A DNA stretch of 64,000 nt from Stenocarpella maydis (lineage: Eukaryota; Ascomycota; Sordariomycetes; Diaporthales; Diaporthaceae), in assembly GCA_002270565.1 (NCBI GenBank), contig NQMI01000128.1, positions 1 through 64,000 of the forward strand, in the 5' to 3' direction. Under the pieces are notes generated by a model. The model had not been told where the DNA came from. It worked only from the letters and a program-made list of their open reading frames with translations, and did no database searches. A program made the position numbers and the translations under genes. Shown here one piece after another: positions 23,701 to 32,612 of the stretch. The stretch's first letter is position 1. Each line of letters starts with the position of its first letter.

Positions 23701-25489
23701 TCAGCAGCCACCGCCACACGAGGTACAAGCCTCAGCCGCGGAGTTCGTCGCGAAGGGACCCAGCCCCCCGCAGTCCTTGTCCTCAGCTTCAGACGCCAAG
23801 GCCGAGGAGCCAAAGACCGTCGAGAAGGCAGGGCTTGACCCTGCGTCTGCCTATCGGCTATCCAGGGATGTCCCATCCGAGGCAAGCCGTTCGCAAAACG
23901 AATTTCTGTCTTTCCCGCCGCGCAAGGACTCCGAGGGCACCTCGACCACATCCTCCAGCTGCTCGGGCGTGCTCAGCTATTCCGACGCCACAGCTGTCAT
24001 CCCAGGGCCGAACGCTCCTCTGGCCGAGGATGAGGTGTGGGACGAGTACAACGACCTCATGGGTGAGGACGCGGTCAGGGTGCCTCCGTCGGCAGGCTCA
24101 TCGCAGGGCAGGCCGTTCCACCTCGAAATGTGGGGAAGACACCTCAGCGACGACAAGAACACTTCGCTGGAGTCCCCAACCATAGATGCGTACGTGGAGT
24201 CGGACTGCGAGACAGAGTTCGAGGCAGAGGCTCAGGACGAGCCTGCTCCCATGACCTCGAGCGGTTATAACTCTGGTCTTACCGCCAGGATTGACGAGAC
24301 ATTGGAGTCAATTGGCGGACAGACTGCGTCCTTCAGCATCAGCGACTTTGTCAGCGGATATGGCGATCGAAACAACAGCCTCAGCTCCCAATCTCAGCTC
24401 CAGCTCCAGCGCACGAGCACCGCGTCATCTCAGAAGGCGCGGGTCATCCGGGATTCTCATGCCAGTGGGAGCAGCCAAGGGTCCGACGACAACTCGGCCG
24501 TGTCGCAGGTCAACCTTCGTGTTGGCTCCATGACCGTGAGCAAGTGGCTGACCTTTGGCCATGTTCTGTTCAGCCCAGTCAGGGACGAACTGATTCCGAT
24601 GACGGGCTCCCTGAAACGTCACTCTATCCTGGTAATCGATGGACTTGGAAACGATGATTGGTCCTTCTACGCAGCAGAGACATACCCTGCGGCCACGTTT
24701 TTCAACCTCTCCCCGCGCTCACCACTGCCATCCGAGAGCCAGGGCTCCTCATCCACCGCTCCCCTCAGCCCGCCGAACCATCACCAGATCCAGTACAAAT
24801 CACACATGGACAGATTCCCCTTTGGTTCCCAAAGCTTCACATCCGTGGTGTACCGTTTCCCATCCGCTGCGCCCGAGTCACACTACCGCAACATCGTCTC
24901 CGAGGCCCGCCGTGTGCTGAAGCCGGGCGGGTACATGGAGCTTTCAATCTTAGATATCGACCTCAACAATATGGGGAACCGCGGCCGCCGTGCCGTCCGT
25001 CAACTCAAGGAGCGTGTGCACACACGGTCACCAAACGTCAGCCTCGCGTCCAGCTCAGATCTGCTACTACGTCTCCTCGGCCGCAAAGGCTTCACCGACA
25101 TCAAGACCTGCCGCCTGGGCGTGCCTGTCGCGAGTGCTCTCGCGCCGTCCGAGTCATCCACCTCGGGCTCGTCTTCAGCAAGGACCGGCGGCAGGTCCGG
25201 CTCCACCAGGTCCACGACCGGGAAGGCCAAGAGGGACACCCGCAGCCTCGCCGAGATCATCAGCGACGACGGCCCCATCGCCGACGAGAGCATCACCAAG
25301 ATGGTGGCCAAGGTCGGGCGGTGGTGGTACGACCGCTGCTACGAGAGCGTTGCCCCTGCGCCCGGCGGCAGGAGCATGTGGAGCGACCAGGCCCTGCTTG
25401 CCGAGTGCGAGGAGTGGAGGACGACTCTGAAGCTGATGGTGTGCCATGCCCGCATGCCGGATGCGCGCGGCCGCCTCGCGAGTATCTGA
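20798..25489 (+). CDS. Large Ser/Pro-rich protein with C-terminal methyltransferase-like domain
   Basis: One uninterrupted frame of 1563 codons, with no intron needed. Residues 1 to about 1240 are low complexity: Ser, Pro, Arg and Thr rich, with a run of nine Gln near residue 485, many basic SR-like and proline motifs, and an acidic patch near 1080-1160. Such regions are usually disordered and heavily phosphorylated. From about residue 1245 it becomes globular: VSKWLTFGHVLFSPVRDEL, HSILVIDGLGNDDWSFYAAE, FPFGSQSFTSVVYRFPSA and then ARRVLKPGGYMELSILDID. The last is the post-motif II/III signature of class I SAM-dependent methyltransferases (RVLKPGG). The canonical glycine-rich GxGxG motif I is replaced by VIDGLGNDD, so activity is uncertain. 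The first ATG (20798) is used; a second in-frame ATG (NTPLSDFTPSLSRR) about 26 codons later is a plausible alternative start. Substrate unknown. Confidence 0.85.
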   Translation: MESSRLRMTGHGTTGTAAQPRRVGANMNTPLSDFTPSLSRRARKAAENAASAPSDAPSRNATKIPQTSTLRTSTQTHTPKPGISSHGAFWVSNSSNGSEDALSSVASSSVPSSRSQEASKQPRNVLRRKHPRVTPEPPNMPYHSHNSSMRTDSSSSVPRSNVSLDIPQGANLDRRFTPSPAGLQAPQRPEPPAIDPQPATVYPELDRYRDYEPQESYRNYYAEVPYPISTDLPPPTPLFSSTSSQHSTFSGSPSTRFSESPGGGPYSRDTTPTSMLSQSPGLVAPMRLTASRSKQSSPADTRPPVTRRRAVSASKEVRDDSTDPDGLSMVRESVNSSSSASTVRDVTLRDQRQKKILAYRAPSPPPRVSSEKFNKTRDPEAAPTRRTHEPSKSVPIISPTGRLTNNSRQTGEVSGAPTPRPTPPMRPSREGTPDLHSQVGLPLPIVQSNLSSTQLSERRRSSLNPSNNNATSSRSNTPAQSDKQQQQQQQQQVTAPRVGREATPAPQGVGSGPVSQTAKPDPRKAPRTPSPSVSSAFKSRFPLFSRKNRSISEASPSNVTEKKDRPPRKGPAAGTGHEGYGRLGHVRRRSGSMTNNPRAIPGTMSSQESLASSQAVDPFLAERMSPVVIAGGEIIENRNVSFDASRTGSEQNLAMPRPSIGSRNNSGLSLSSQEDRNTLWPSAMPYIPAPGSSVGLRQPSDSSDSEGLNMKPTLALRRSIQRLQNADQGTMRLPQPIVIRSGVTTPAMNSHDTSILSDDSFCEPRRMQGSAKIDAAHPPPKKLMKKPKSPRKWNLFGRSTTQPASKAKESERPKPVAASATGPKKPVAFYTMMDASEQEVLPDVKQVLREAQAPTAPLPAPQASTQQRPQAPRAQASADREKTPQAKPIRAPQGPKSNPPVAPKVEPRRPLAQPARTTPAPIAAAPTTRPPTTRSNRLPQVGRIPKVASTRSEQNKSFSRPFNRNSMHQQPPPHEVQASAAEFVAKGPSPPQSLSSASDAKAEEPKTVEKAGLDPASAYRLSRDVPSEASRSQNEFLSFPPRKDSEGTSTTSSSCSGVLSYSDATAVIPGPNAPLAEDEVWDEYNDLMGEDAVRVPPSAGSSQGRPFHLEMWGRHLSDDKNTSLESPTIDAYVESDCETEFEAEAQDEPAPMTSSGYNSGLTARIDETLESIGGQTASFSISDFVSGYGDRNNSLSSQSQLQLQRTSTASSQKARVIRDSHASGSSQGSDDNSAVSQVNLRVGSMTVSKWLTFGHVLFSPVRDELIPMTGSLKRHSILVIDGLGNDDWSFYAAETYPAATFFNLSPRSPLPSESQGSSSTAPLSPPNHHQIQYKSHMDRFPFGSQSFTSVVYRFPSAAPESHYRNIVSEARRVLKPGGYMELSILDIDLNNMGNRGRRAVRQLKERVHTRSPNVSLASSSDLLLRLLGRKGFTDIKTCRLGVPVASALAPSESSTSGSSSARTGGRSGSTRSTTGKAKRDTRSLAEIISDDGPIADESITKMVAKVGRWWYDRCYESVAPAPGGRSMWSDQALLAECEEWRTTLKLMVCHARMPDARGRLASI

Positions 25490-27524
25490 TCCTTCTCTCA
25501 GGGCCACTCCACCACCTGGGTTTTCCCCTTTCGTTTAGAGCGTGCATAGCGATACAGTATTTTTTTCTTCTTTTTGGTTTTCCTCGGGACTTGCACTACA
25601 TCTTCTCCAGTCACTCGGGTTATCCTGAATCGTTATTTCAACGGCTGCAGTTGCCCCCAAATTATATGGGCAGACATGCAAGACCAAGGGCTTGCGAGAC
25701 CAAGAACCTGCCATTGCAGAAATTATCATTAATCTCAAAACAACAAAGACCAAGAGGGCGCGAGCCCACAAACTGTTACCAAGGGCACACTCGCCGAGGA
25801 GTGAGCCTACTTCGCGGATGGGGGTCTGATGAGTTCTCGCCAAATGGAAAGTCGTACACAGAGGTCACCGGTGGCACAGGACAGCGGACCTTGAGGCATT
25901 TGGCGGGCCCAACGAACTGAACATTTCCAATCTTATGTGCCGGCACCAATACAGGTTCCGGGGCGCCGGCCATCCGTCGAGGCTCACTCCCCGGCGGGAT
26001 CACCTTCGTACTTTCTGTTTCTTCCTTTGCTACAGGATGGCGGGATCGACTTCAGCTGGGTTGAGGGATTTAGGAGGCTGTAAACAAACTTGCACACACT
26101 TGGCGCGACGTTGCGTGGAGACGTGGGCAGTTTGTACAGCAGGGAACAATAATGATGGGTAATAAATATGGGTTGGATGGGCTGGATCCATCTTCGCACT
26201 CTTTCTCCCCCTCCTCCGTGGGTCAATCCGACGCCCCATCCTCACCTGGACAAGACGCGTACACATATGAGGAGAGGCGACGTACATGGCTGGATTGACC
26301 CCCGGTGATAGGAAAAAACATACGTACACACTCTCTGGATGAGGCTACGGATTGGATTTTGCAGGCGCGACTCTTGATCGCTTGGACAGAGCTGCGGTGG
26401 TGACGGTCGTGCTTAGTTATTGGTCGAGCAGAGTCTATGAGAGATACCCCCAGGAACGAAGGAAGGAAGAAAAGAACCCGGGAGGGGCCTATACAGTCCT
26501 AAAAGATGTACCGCGAAGTTAATGCAACCGTCTCTACAGTCTCCATAAGCAGATCCTCTCTTCTATATTGGGTCTCATTTCCCATGCGTGTCTCGATGAA
26601 AAAAATCCTAGTGAGGTACCTACGTTGGCAGCAACATCGCTCTGACTAACACAATATGTGCATTATCCATTCAGTAATTCCCCTTTGCAAATCTACAACT
26701 GACTACACCATCACGCTGCCACCCCGACCCAACTCGTCGGAGTGAGACACATTCCATCTCTCTCTCCCGCCCGCCAGCGACATCCGGTCCTACCTACTCA
26801 CCCACCTGATAGTAGACATGGCCAGCAAGACTACAAAATGGATGCGAGCCTATCAGCTCTTCTAAATTCTTCCAATAGAGGTAACGTCATTGCTGTTAGA
26901 ACTGTCACAACAAGCACCAGACAGACCCGCGCAGATACTGTGTCGCTCTCATCGCGAATAAATCTCCGTTGATCATCACCAAGCCCGCGACCATACAGAG
27001 GGCCCGAAAACAAGGAAACGGCGCATGCGACAACGCGACCTCTGAAATGTCGTGGAGAAGAATGGTCTGCATAATTGGTATCTGGAAACGCCTGCCTTTT
27101 ACCTGCGTGTCTGTGCCCGCTCCTCGTTACCTGTTAAAACATCGCTGTCACTTCTGTCTCACGCCTCCAGACACGAAGATGCGGGTGTGCGCGCCAAGTT
27201 CCTTTCCCAGCCTAAGCTATGGGGCGGGCATACCCACACCTCAGCTGCGCTGACATGATGATAATCCCTTTCTGCAGTCACCGTCTTCTTGACACGAAGT
27301 CCCAGAGGCTCATGCATAAGCAACTTCACAAGAACGGTTCAAACCCGATAGTTAAAATAAAATCCTCGGTCGAGGGCCGCATGCCCTTTGCGCCGCAACT
27401 CCGTTGTACTTTGCTTGGTCCCGCCAGAAGAAGTCAAATGAGTTTCGTCGCAAGACCGCGCAAAGGGTATGGATCCACGGGGGTATATTTCGTCGTCGAT
27501 GCTCCGATCCTGCTCATTGCTCAC
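25490..27524. other. Intergenic region between convergent genes
   Basis: Sequence between the stop of the methyltransferase-like gene (+) and the stop of the phosphoesterase gene (-). It should contain the 3' UTRs of both. No frame longer than about 100 codons has protein-like content. No RNA gene was recognised. The middle part (26400-26900) is pyrimidine-rich and could be a promoter of an unannotated transcript, but nothing supports a specific call. Confidence 0.5.
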
Positions 27525-29370
27525 TCACTCCACAGGCAGCGTCGGCTTCCCGGCATCGACAATCATCTGCTCGTCTATCTTTTGCTTCGTCTCGCCATAC
27601 TCGACCCGCTTCCAGGTCGTGATCCTCCCGCCGTTCAGGTCGAGGTCGAAGATCCTGATCTTGCGGTGGAAGCCGCCGTACCCTCCGTAGCCGCCGAAGC
27701 CAGAGCCGCCGGCGTAGCACATCCAGAGCTCAGGCTTCATCGTGGTTGGGTTGGCAGACAGGGCGCAGTATTCGTTGGCGTGGTCGCTGTGATGAGTGTC
27801 AGTCTGCAGTCGCTGGGTGCGGGGCCATGAACACGGCGACTCACTGCCCGCAGCTGATCATGCTGACGCCCTGCTCGACCAGGGCATCACGGAAGCCAGA
27901 GTTATAATTCGGCGCTGTCACGCCTTCCCTCCACTCGCCCTTGTAGTACTGCTCAGGATCGCGGTATTCCGGCAGGGGAATGTGGATGAAGGCGATATTC
28001 AGGTGGAAATGCGTGTACTCCTTGTGCTTCTTCTTCAGGCCCTGCGCCGTCTGCCGGAACCAGTCGATCTGGTTTTTCTTGATCCAGTCGTAGCCCTTGA
28101 AGCGGCGCTCGTCGGGCGAGTAGGCGTGAGAGTCGAGCAGGTACACGGTCACGGCCGAGTGCTTTGAGCTGCCTTTTGCTAGGATCTCCACGTAGTAGTT
28201 GCCCACCCCGTCTATGTCGTCGGGCCCAGACTTGGAAAGAGAGTAGGGCAAGGTCTCGACCAGGGCCATCTGATTGGCGCGCGTCAAGGAGCCTGCTGCG
28301 CCCTCGTCGTCGTGATTGCCAAATATGGTGACATACGGCACCTTGTGCTTGATCAGGAGCTGCGCGTACTTGAAGATGGCCTGTAGAAGTTGTCAGTCAG
28401 CGCCTACGGCGCAGGTGCAACGCAGGGTCAAACTTACAGACTGTGCGTCCGGAGCGGTATCCCCATTGATCTGATCACCGCTCAAGACAACCAGGTCCGG
28501 CTTCTCGTCCTCCAGGACCCTTGTGACAAAATCCAGCGTCCTGGGATCCGCCTCGCACCTCTCACCCTCCGGGCTCTCCGGCATGGGCTCCCTGCAGACG
28601 CCGACCCCGGTGCTCAGGTGCATGTCTGACACCTGCATGATCTTGAACTTCCCGTTCTCTTTTACCCTCAGCTGCGGTTTGTAGGGGTCTTGGTGGCTGC
28701 CCCTCCTGACTGTGATGTGCGCCGAGGGTACCTTGGGGCCGGCATCCAGGAGCAGCGGGGTGCCCTTCTCAGGCATCTCCCAGCCGTCGCGTGCCTCGAC
28801 AGCATCGTCGCCAAACAGGACATCGACGGCGGTTATGGTCCGTTTCGAATCGATGGCGACCTTCTTTGCTGATCGCTTGATCCACAGGCCGGCTTCCCTG
28901 GGCTCCCACCTCTCGTCGGCCTGGCCCTTCTTGTTGGTGCCAGGGTCGAGGCGTCCAACGGTGACGTCGATGATGACCTTGTCGTCCGAGGTGAGCTCCT
29001 CCTCCTTCTTCCTCCGCACGTGGATGTATGCGCTCGTGACCACCGTCTTGCCCAGATACAGGTCCTTCTCGATGCGGTGCCACACGTCCGGGTCGAGCCG
29101 GCAGGAGGAGAAGACGTTGATGGACGAGCATTTCTTTATGGTAATGTCGGTGATGAGGAGGCCGGCATGATGCTGGGGCATGTACCCATGGATGGCGGAG
29201 GGTAGGACGCGGAAGTTTCTGTCGAGGAAGAAGACGACGAGGAAGGTGACGAGGGCTGCCGAGGATACCTGGACAATCGTCCTGACCTGCGACGGGGGTT
29301 AGAAGATTGCAGCGCAGGCCAGCAGCAGCGCGGGACAAGGGGCCGGCTCGCTCACTATTCGGCGCGTCAT
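27525..29370 (-). CDS. Calcineurin-like metallophosphoesterase, DCR2-type, membrane-anchored
   Basis: Four exons on the minus strand: 29370-29356, 29286-28438, 28380-27845 and 27786-27525, totalling 553 residues. The introns (69, 57 and 58 nt) have GTGAGC, GTAAGT and GTGAGT donors and CAG/ACAG acceptors. Exon 1 encodes only MTRRI. The following VRTIVQVSSAALVTFLVVFF is a signal anchor, so the enzyme probably faces a vacuolar, ER or extracellular lumen. A variable N-terminal domain precedes the metal-binding blocks: QVSDMH (Asp226, His228), SGDQIN (Asp276), GNHDD (Asn310, His311), FIHIPLPEY and SCGHDH, the last split by intron 3. These are the metallophosphoesterase motifs in the usual order. 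The arrangement resembles yeast DCR2, a dosage-dependent cell-cycle phosphatase. The tail is Gly/Tyr-rich (GGSGFGGYGGYGGF), then ends PTLPVE. Substrate is not predictable. Confidence 0.93.
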
Positions 29371-29740
29371 GGTGTGAGGTGTGAGGTATGAGGGGCACTT
29401 GGGGGCAGCAGTCACCCAAGCTCGGCTGGTGGCATTGAAGTGGTCAATCCGAGGCAACGGGACGGGTGGGAGATAGCAAGGCGCGTTGCTTCCAGGGTTG
29501 TCGCGGTCAGCACCATGTCCGTGCAACAGGAAGGGGGAGACTAGAGCATTCAAGTACGTAGCAGCAGTATAGGCTGGGATGGTAGAGGAGACTGTGTGGG
29601 AGGTGGGTGGGCTTGGGAGAATGGTGGACGGGGCACGGTTGACGGGCACGGAGGAGGAAGAAGGACGGAGGCGGGCGGCGGGACGGAGGCGCGAGGGAAC
29701 AAGGCAGCAAACCAGGATTGCTCATGTGGGCTGATGCCCT

Positions 29741-29805
29741 GCTGTGCTGTGCTGTGCTGTGCTGTGCTGTGCGGCCTGCCTGGCCTGCCTGGCCTGCCTG
29801 GCCTG
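29741..29805. repeat. Compound microsatellite: GCTGT units then GGCCTGCCT units
   Basis: About six consecutive GCTGT units (29741-29771) followed by roughly four 9 bp GGCCTGCCT units to about 29805. It lies ~400 bp upstream of the phosphoesterase start codon and so within its likely promoter. Confidence 0.85.
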
Positions 29806-30131
29806 ACAAAAAAGTACGCAATCGCGAGCCACGCTAGCTCCCTTTGTGCTGGCATGGAGCTCCCCTTCCTCAGCATCACCGCCTGGGCAGCCTGGGCACC
29901 TGGGCACCTGGGCGGTCAGCAAGCAGTATTATTATCTGCCCAGCTACATACCCAGCTCATCTTGCACGTCAGGACTCAAAAGGGGGTCGCCAATCAGGGA
30001 TCGCCCAGCCGGAAATCTGGGGTAGTGGGTTCACGTTTAACGCTGCCCGCCGGCCCGTGCAACACCGGCTCATCTCCGCAGCGGCTCCGTATTGGCTACG
30101 CGGAACTGCTTGACTCTCTCGTCAGATTTAT

Positions 30132-30840
30132 TTATACTAACAACGTTGGAACTCTGCACTGCACGCTTCCGCACTCTGTCTGGTTCAACCCACCCTGATG
30201 TGTGAGGCCGTTTGCCAGGGCACAAACCAGGACCTCCTTGTTCCATAGCAGGAGGGCCAACCTGCACACTGCCTCTGGGTTCAGCCCTGCTGCCTTCACC
30301 AGCGAGCACATGAGGCTGTGTGCCTTGTTGGACATGGCCAGCGCGTCATCCTTCCCTCTGGAGGGCCAATGCTTCGGCATCCTGTCTGCTGGCTGGGTAG
30401 ACAGCCCGACGCAAAGTGGCGTCTGTATCAGGGGGGGTGTTGCACGACGGGTCCAGCTCCAAGCTTCTCCCCATGGCAGAGAGGTCCCACGATTGAACCA
30501 GAAGCCCTCACACAATCGATCTACGGTCTGAAATGAGCAATCATAACGAGGGAACGCCCAGGCCAACGGGAGAGGACGTGACGGTGAGCCCACCTGGGAG
30601 CGCGTCCTCGGTGAGCAAATAGCCTGCAGCTCTACAGGGCCACGGGGAGAATTTCGATGGTACGGAAGATGGGCTGATCGTCGGCGCGCCTGTCCAGGAA
30701 GATGGTGATGAGCAGGAGGAGCGCGTAGTGCGCGCGCGGCTCAACGTGGCAATGCGAGTTGGCGAGGTTGAGGGGCTCCAGGGCAAGTGCATCGCCCAAG
30801 TGCATCGCCCAAGACGCATTCTTGTTTATGAGTTATGCCC
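30132..30840 (-). pseudogene. Possible minus-strand coding remnant, unrecognised
   Basis: Two stretches read like protein on the minus strand but lie in different frames with stops between. The first, around 30640-30830, gives LANSHCHVEPRAHYALLLL and FLDRRADDQPIFRTIEILP. The second, around 30190-30400, gives MPKHWPSRGKDDALAMSNKA and LVKAAGLNPEAVCRLALLLW. They lie downstream, on the same strand, of the frameshifted gene at 32613-35242 and might be its decayed 3' part separated by inserted sequence. No family was recognised. Confidence 0.3.
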
Positions 30841-32612
30841 TAGGGCTGATTTACTATGAATCCACCCCGTCGGTGCGTCTGTGTTCACCCAGGGTGTTGA
30901 GGGCGGCTGCCTTTTGACTTTGGCGAGGATGATAAGACCGGCGGGGCGGATGACTGGGGTGAGTGGCTCGGCTTCGTACAGACAAGCATCAAGTGTCGAC
31001 AGGCAAGACAAAAGAGCCCCTGGAGACGGTCAGCCGTGCAGCAGTGACAGTCCCTCCGGGACGGCAATGGTAGGTTCATCGGCATGGCGCCGGGGCGTCG
31101 GCCGGCGCAAGTATTACGCCACGATGGACCAAGACACAAAAGGGGGCATGTTGGTTGAGGCTAAGCCTTTCTCAACGGCCGGCGCCAAGGCTGTCCATCC
31201 TTCAGACCCTCTAGTACCCCAGCACCTGGGCCACCGCGCGGCCTGCCGGTGTTGCAGATCGCATCAGCGTGGGAGGCACTCCCTGAAGAAGTCACGATGG
31301 TAAACTGACCCTGGGGACGCCGCTGGTCATGGATCCTCGGCCAGTGAGAAGCAAGCGAAGGACAGACACGCTGGCATCTCTCCTGTCTGTGTATTTTCCC
31401 CCGCTCAGTACGTCTAGAATTAGGCACTAGTTCAGACCGCATCAAATGACTTCTATCCTTTAATAGTCAAAGTGGTCGATGCGTGTCTCTGGGCCACTTT
31501 ATATACCCCCGATGTCCCGGGCGGGACCAGTCCACAACAGGGAAGGTGGTGCGAGGATCGAGCCAATGGTCTTACACGGAACGACGCCTTGGCCGAGTCC
31601 AGCGCTGTCCGCAACCACGAGAGCTGGAAGAATCGCATCTCCCTAGGTGCTTGGGTAGATGGATGAAAGTGCAAGGCCTCTATCATAATTACCATGGTGT
31701 CTGGGGCATTGGAAATCCTGTATGACTCAGCATTGGGTACTCAGTAAGGAGGTCCCTAGCCAGCACTGTTTGTGAATTCAAAATCATTACCTGTAGCATA
31801 CCTTAGGTAGGTATAATACCCAGGGGGCTACACCACACCTAGAGAGGGCTACGCTACACCCAGAGGGAGGGTTAGATGAACATGATGATTTCAAAGGCCC
31901 AACCGGTGCCGCATCTTTCGGATCAGAATGAGTCGGACGCCGGGGTCTCTAATGACCAGATGTCTGACGGCGATCCCATCATGGGCTTTTCAGACGGCCC
32001 AAGCGATGCGATTGATTTCCTGCTTCTGTTGTTTTGCCTCCGGGAATTCTGTCCATACAAGGTCCTGTAGGAATAGTAGCGTTGCAGGGAATCGGCTCCG
32101 TAGACTAGACTTGGCGCCCTCGGCCCTGGGCTGCAGCTACGCTATGAATACCATCATTGACCCCCACGCTTGACGACGTAATAACCCGTACGGGAAAGCC
32201 AGACCTGCATTGCTTGCTGTTGATTATTCATAACGTTACATTTCTTTGTGCACGTGGTTTCTTCTTCCTCACTCGGCATCTCCGTTTTATGCTCTTCGAG
32301 TCTAAACATCTGGACCTGCAGTTCAGACTCGTGGTTCCAGTCGTCCCAGCCACCTGGTTTTAGAAGCGGGTTTCATGGTAACATAACCAGCCACTGTTGG
32401 ATCACCAAGGCAAGACTCGTCTTTGTCCCATTACACACAGTCACCAATATTTTGCAAGCTCCAAGTGGTCTTGATCAACTTGATTGCATTCTGTCTGCTT
32501 TCTGGCTAGGCCCTTTTCTGCCGGGCATGGCGTGGATGCCCGAGGCATCTATGTCGATACAGCCCAATTCAGCCTCAGCCCCGAGGCCTGCCGGCAACTC
32601 ATGTCATTCTAC

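Larger units (their letters stand above)
29371..32612. other. Region without an intact gene; promoter of the phosphoesterase gene and possible gene remnants
   Basis: The first ~700 bp upstream of 29370 should hold the promoter of the phosphoesterase gene and include a dense microsatellite at 29741-29805. Beyond about 30130 several minus-strand stretches look like remnants (see 30132-30840). Between 30850 and 32600 no protein-like frame was found. Short CCTTAGGTAGGTA-type words and CTACACC repeats occur near 31800-31870. Confidence 0.45.

Noticed and set aside
24658..25920. 420-codon plus-strand frame overlapping the methyltransferase-like gene
   Set aside because: It is the shadow of the real gene in another frame: Arg/His/Pro-rich with no domain.
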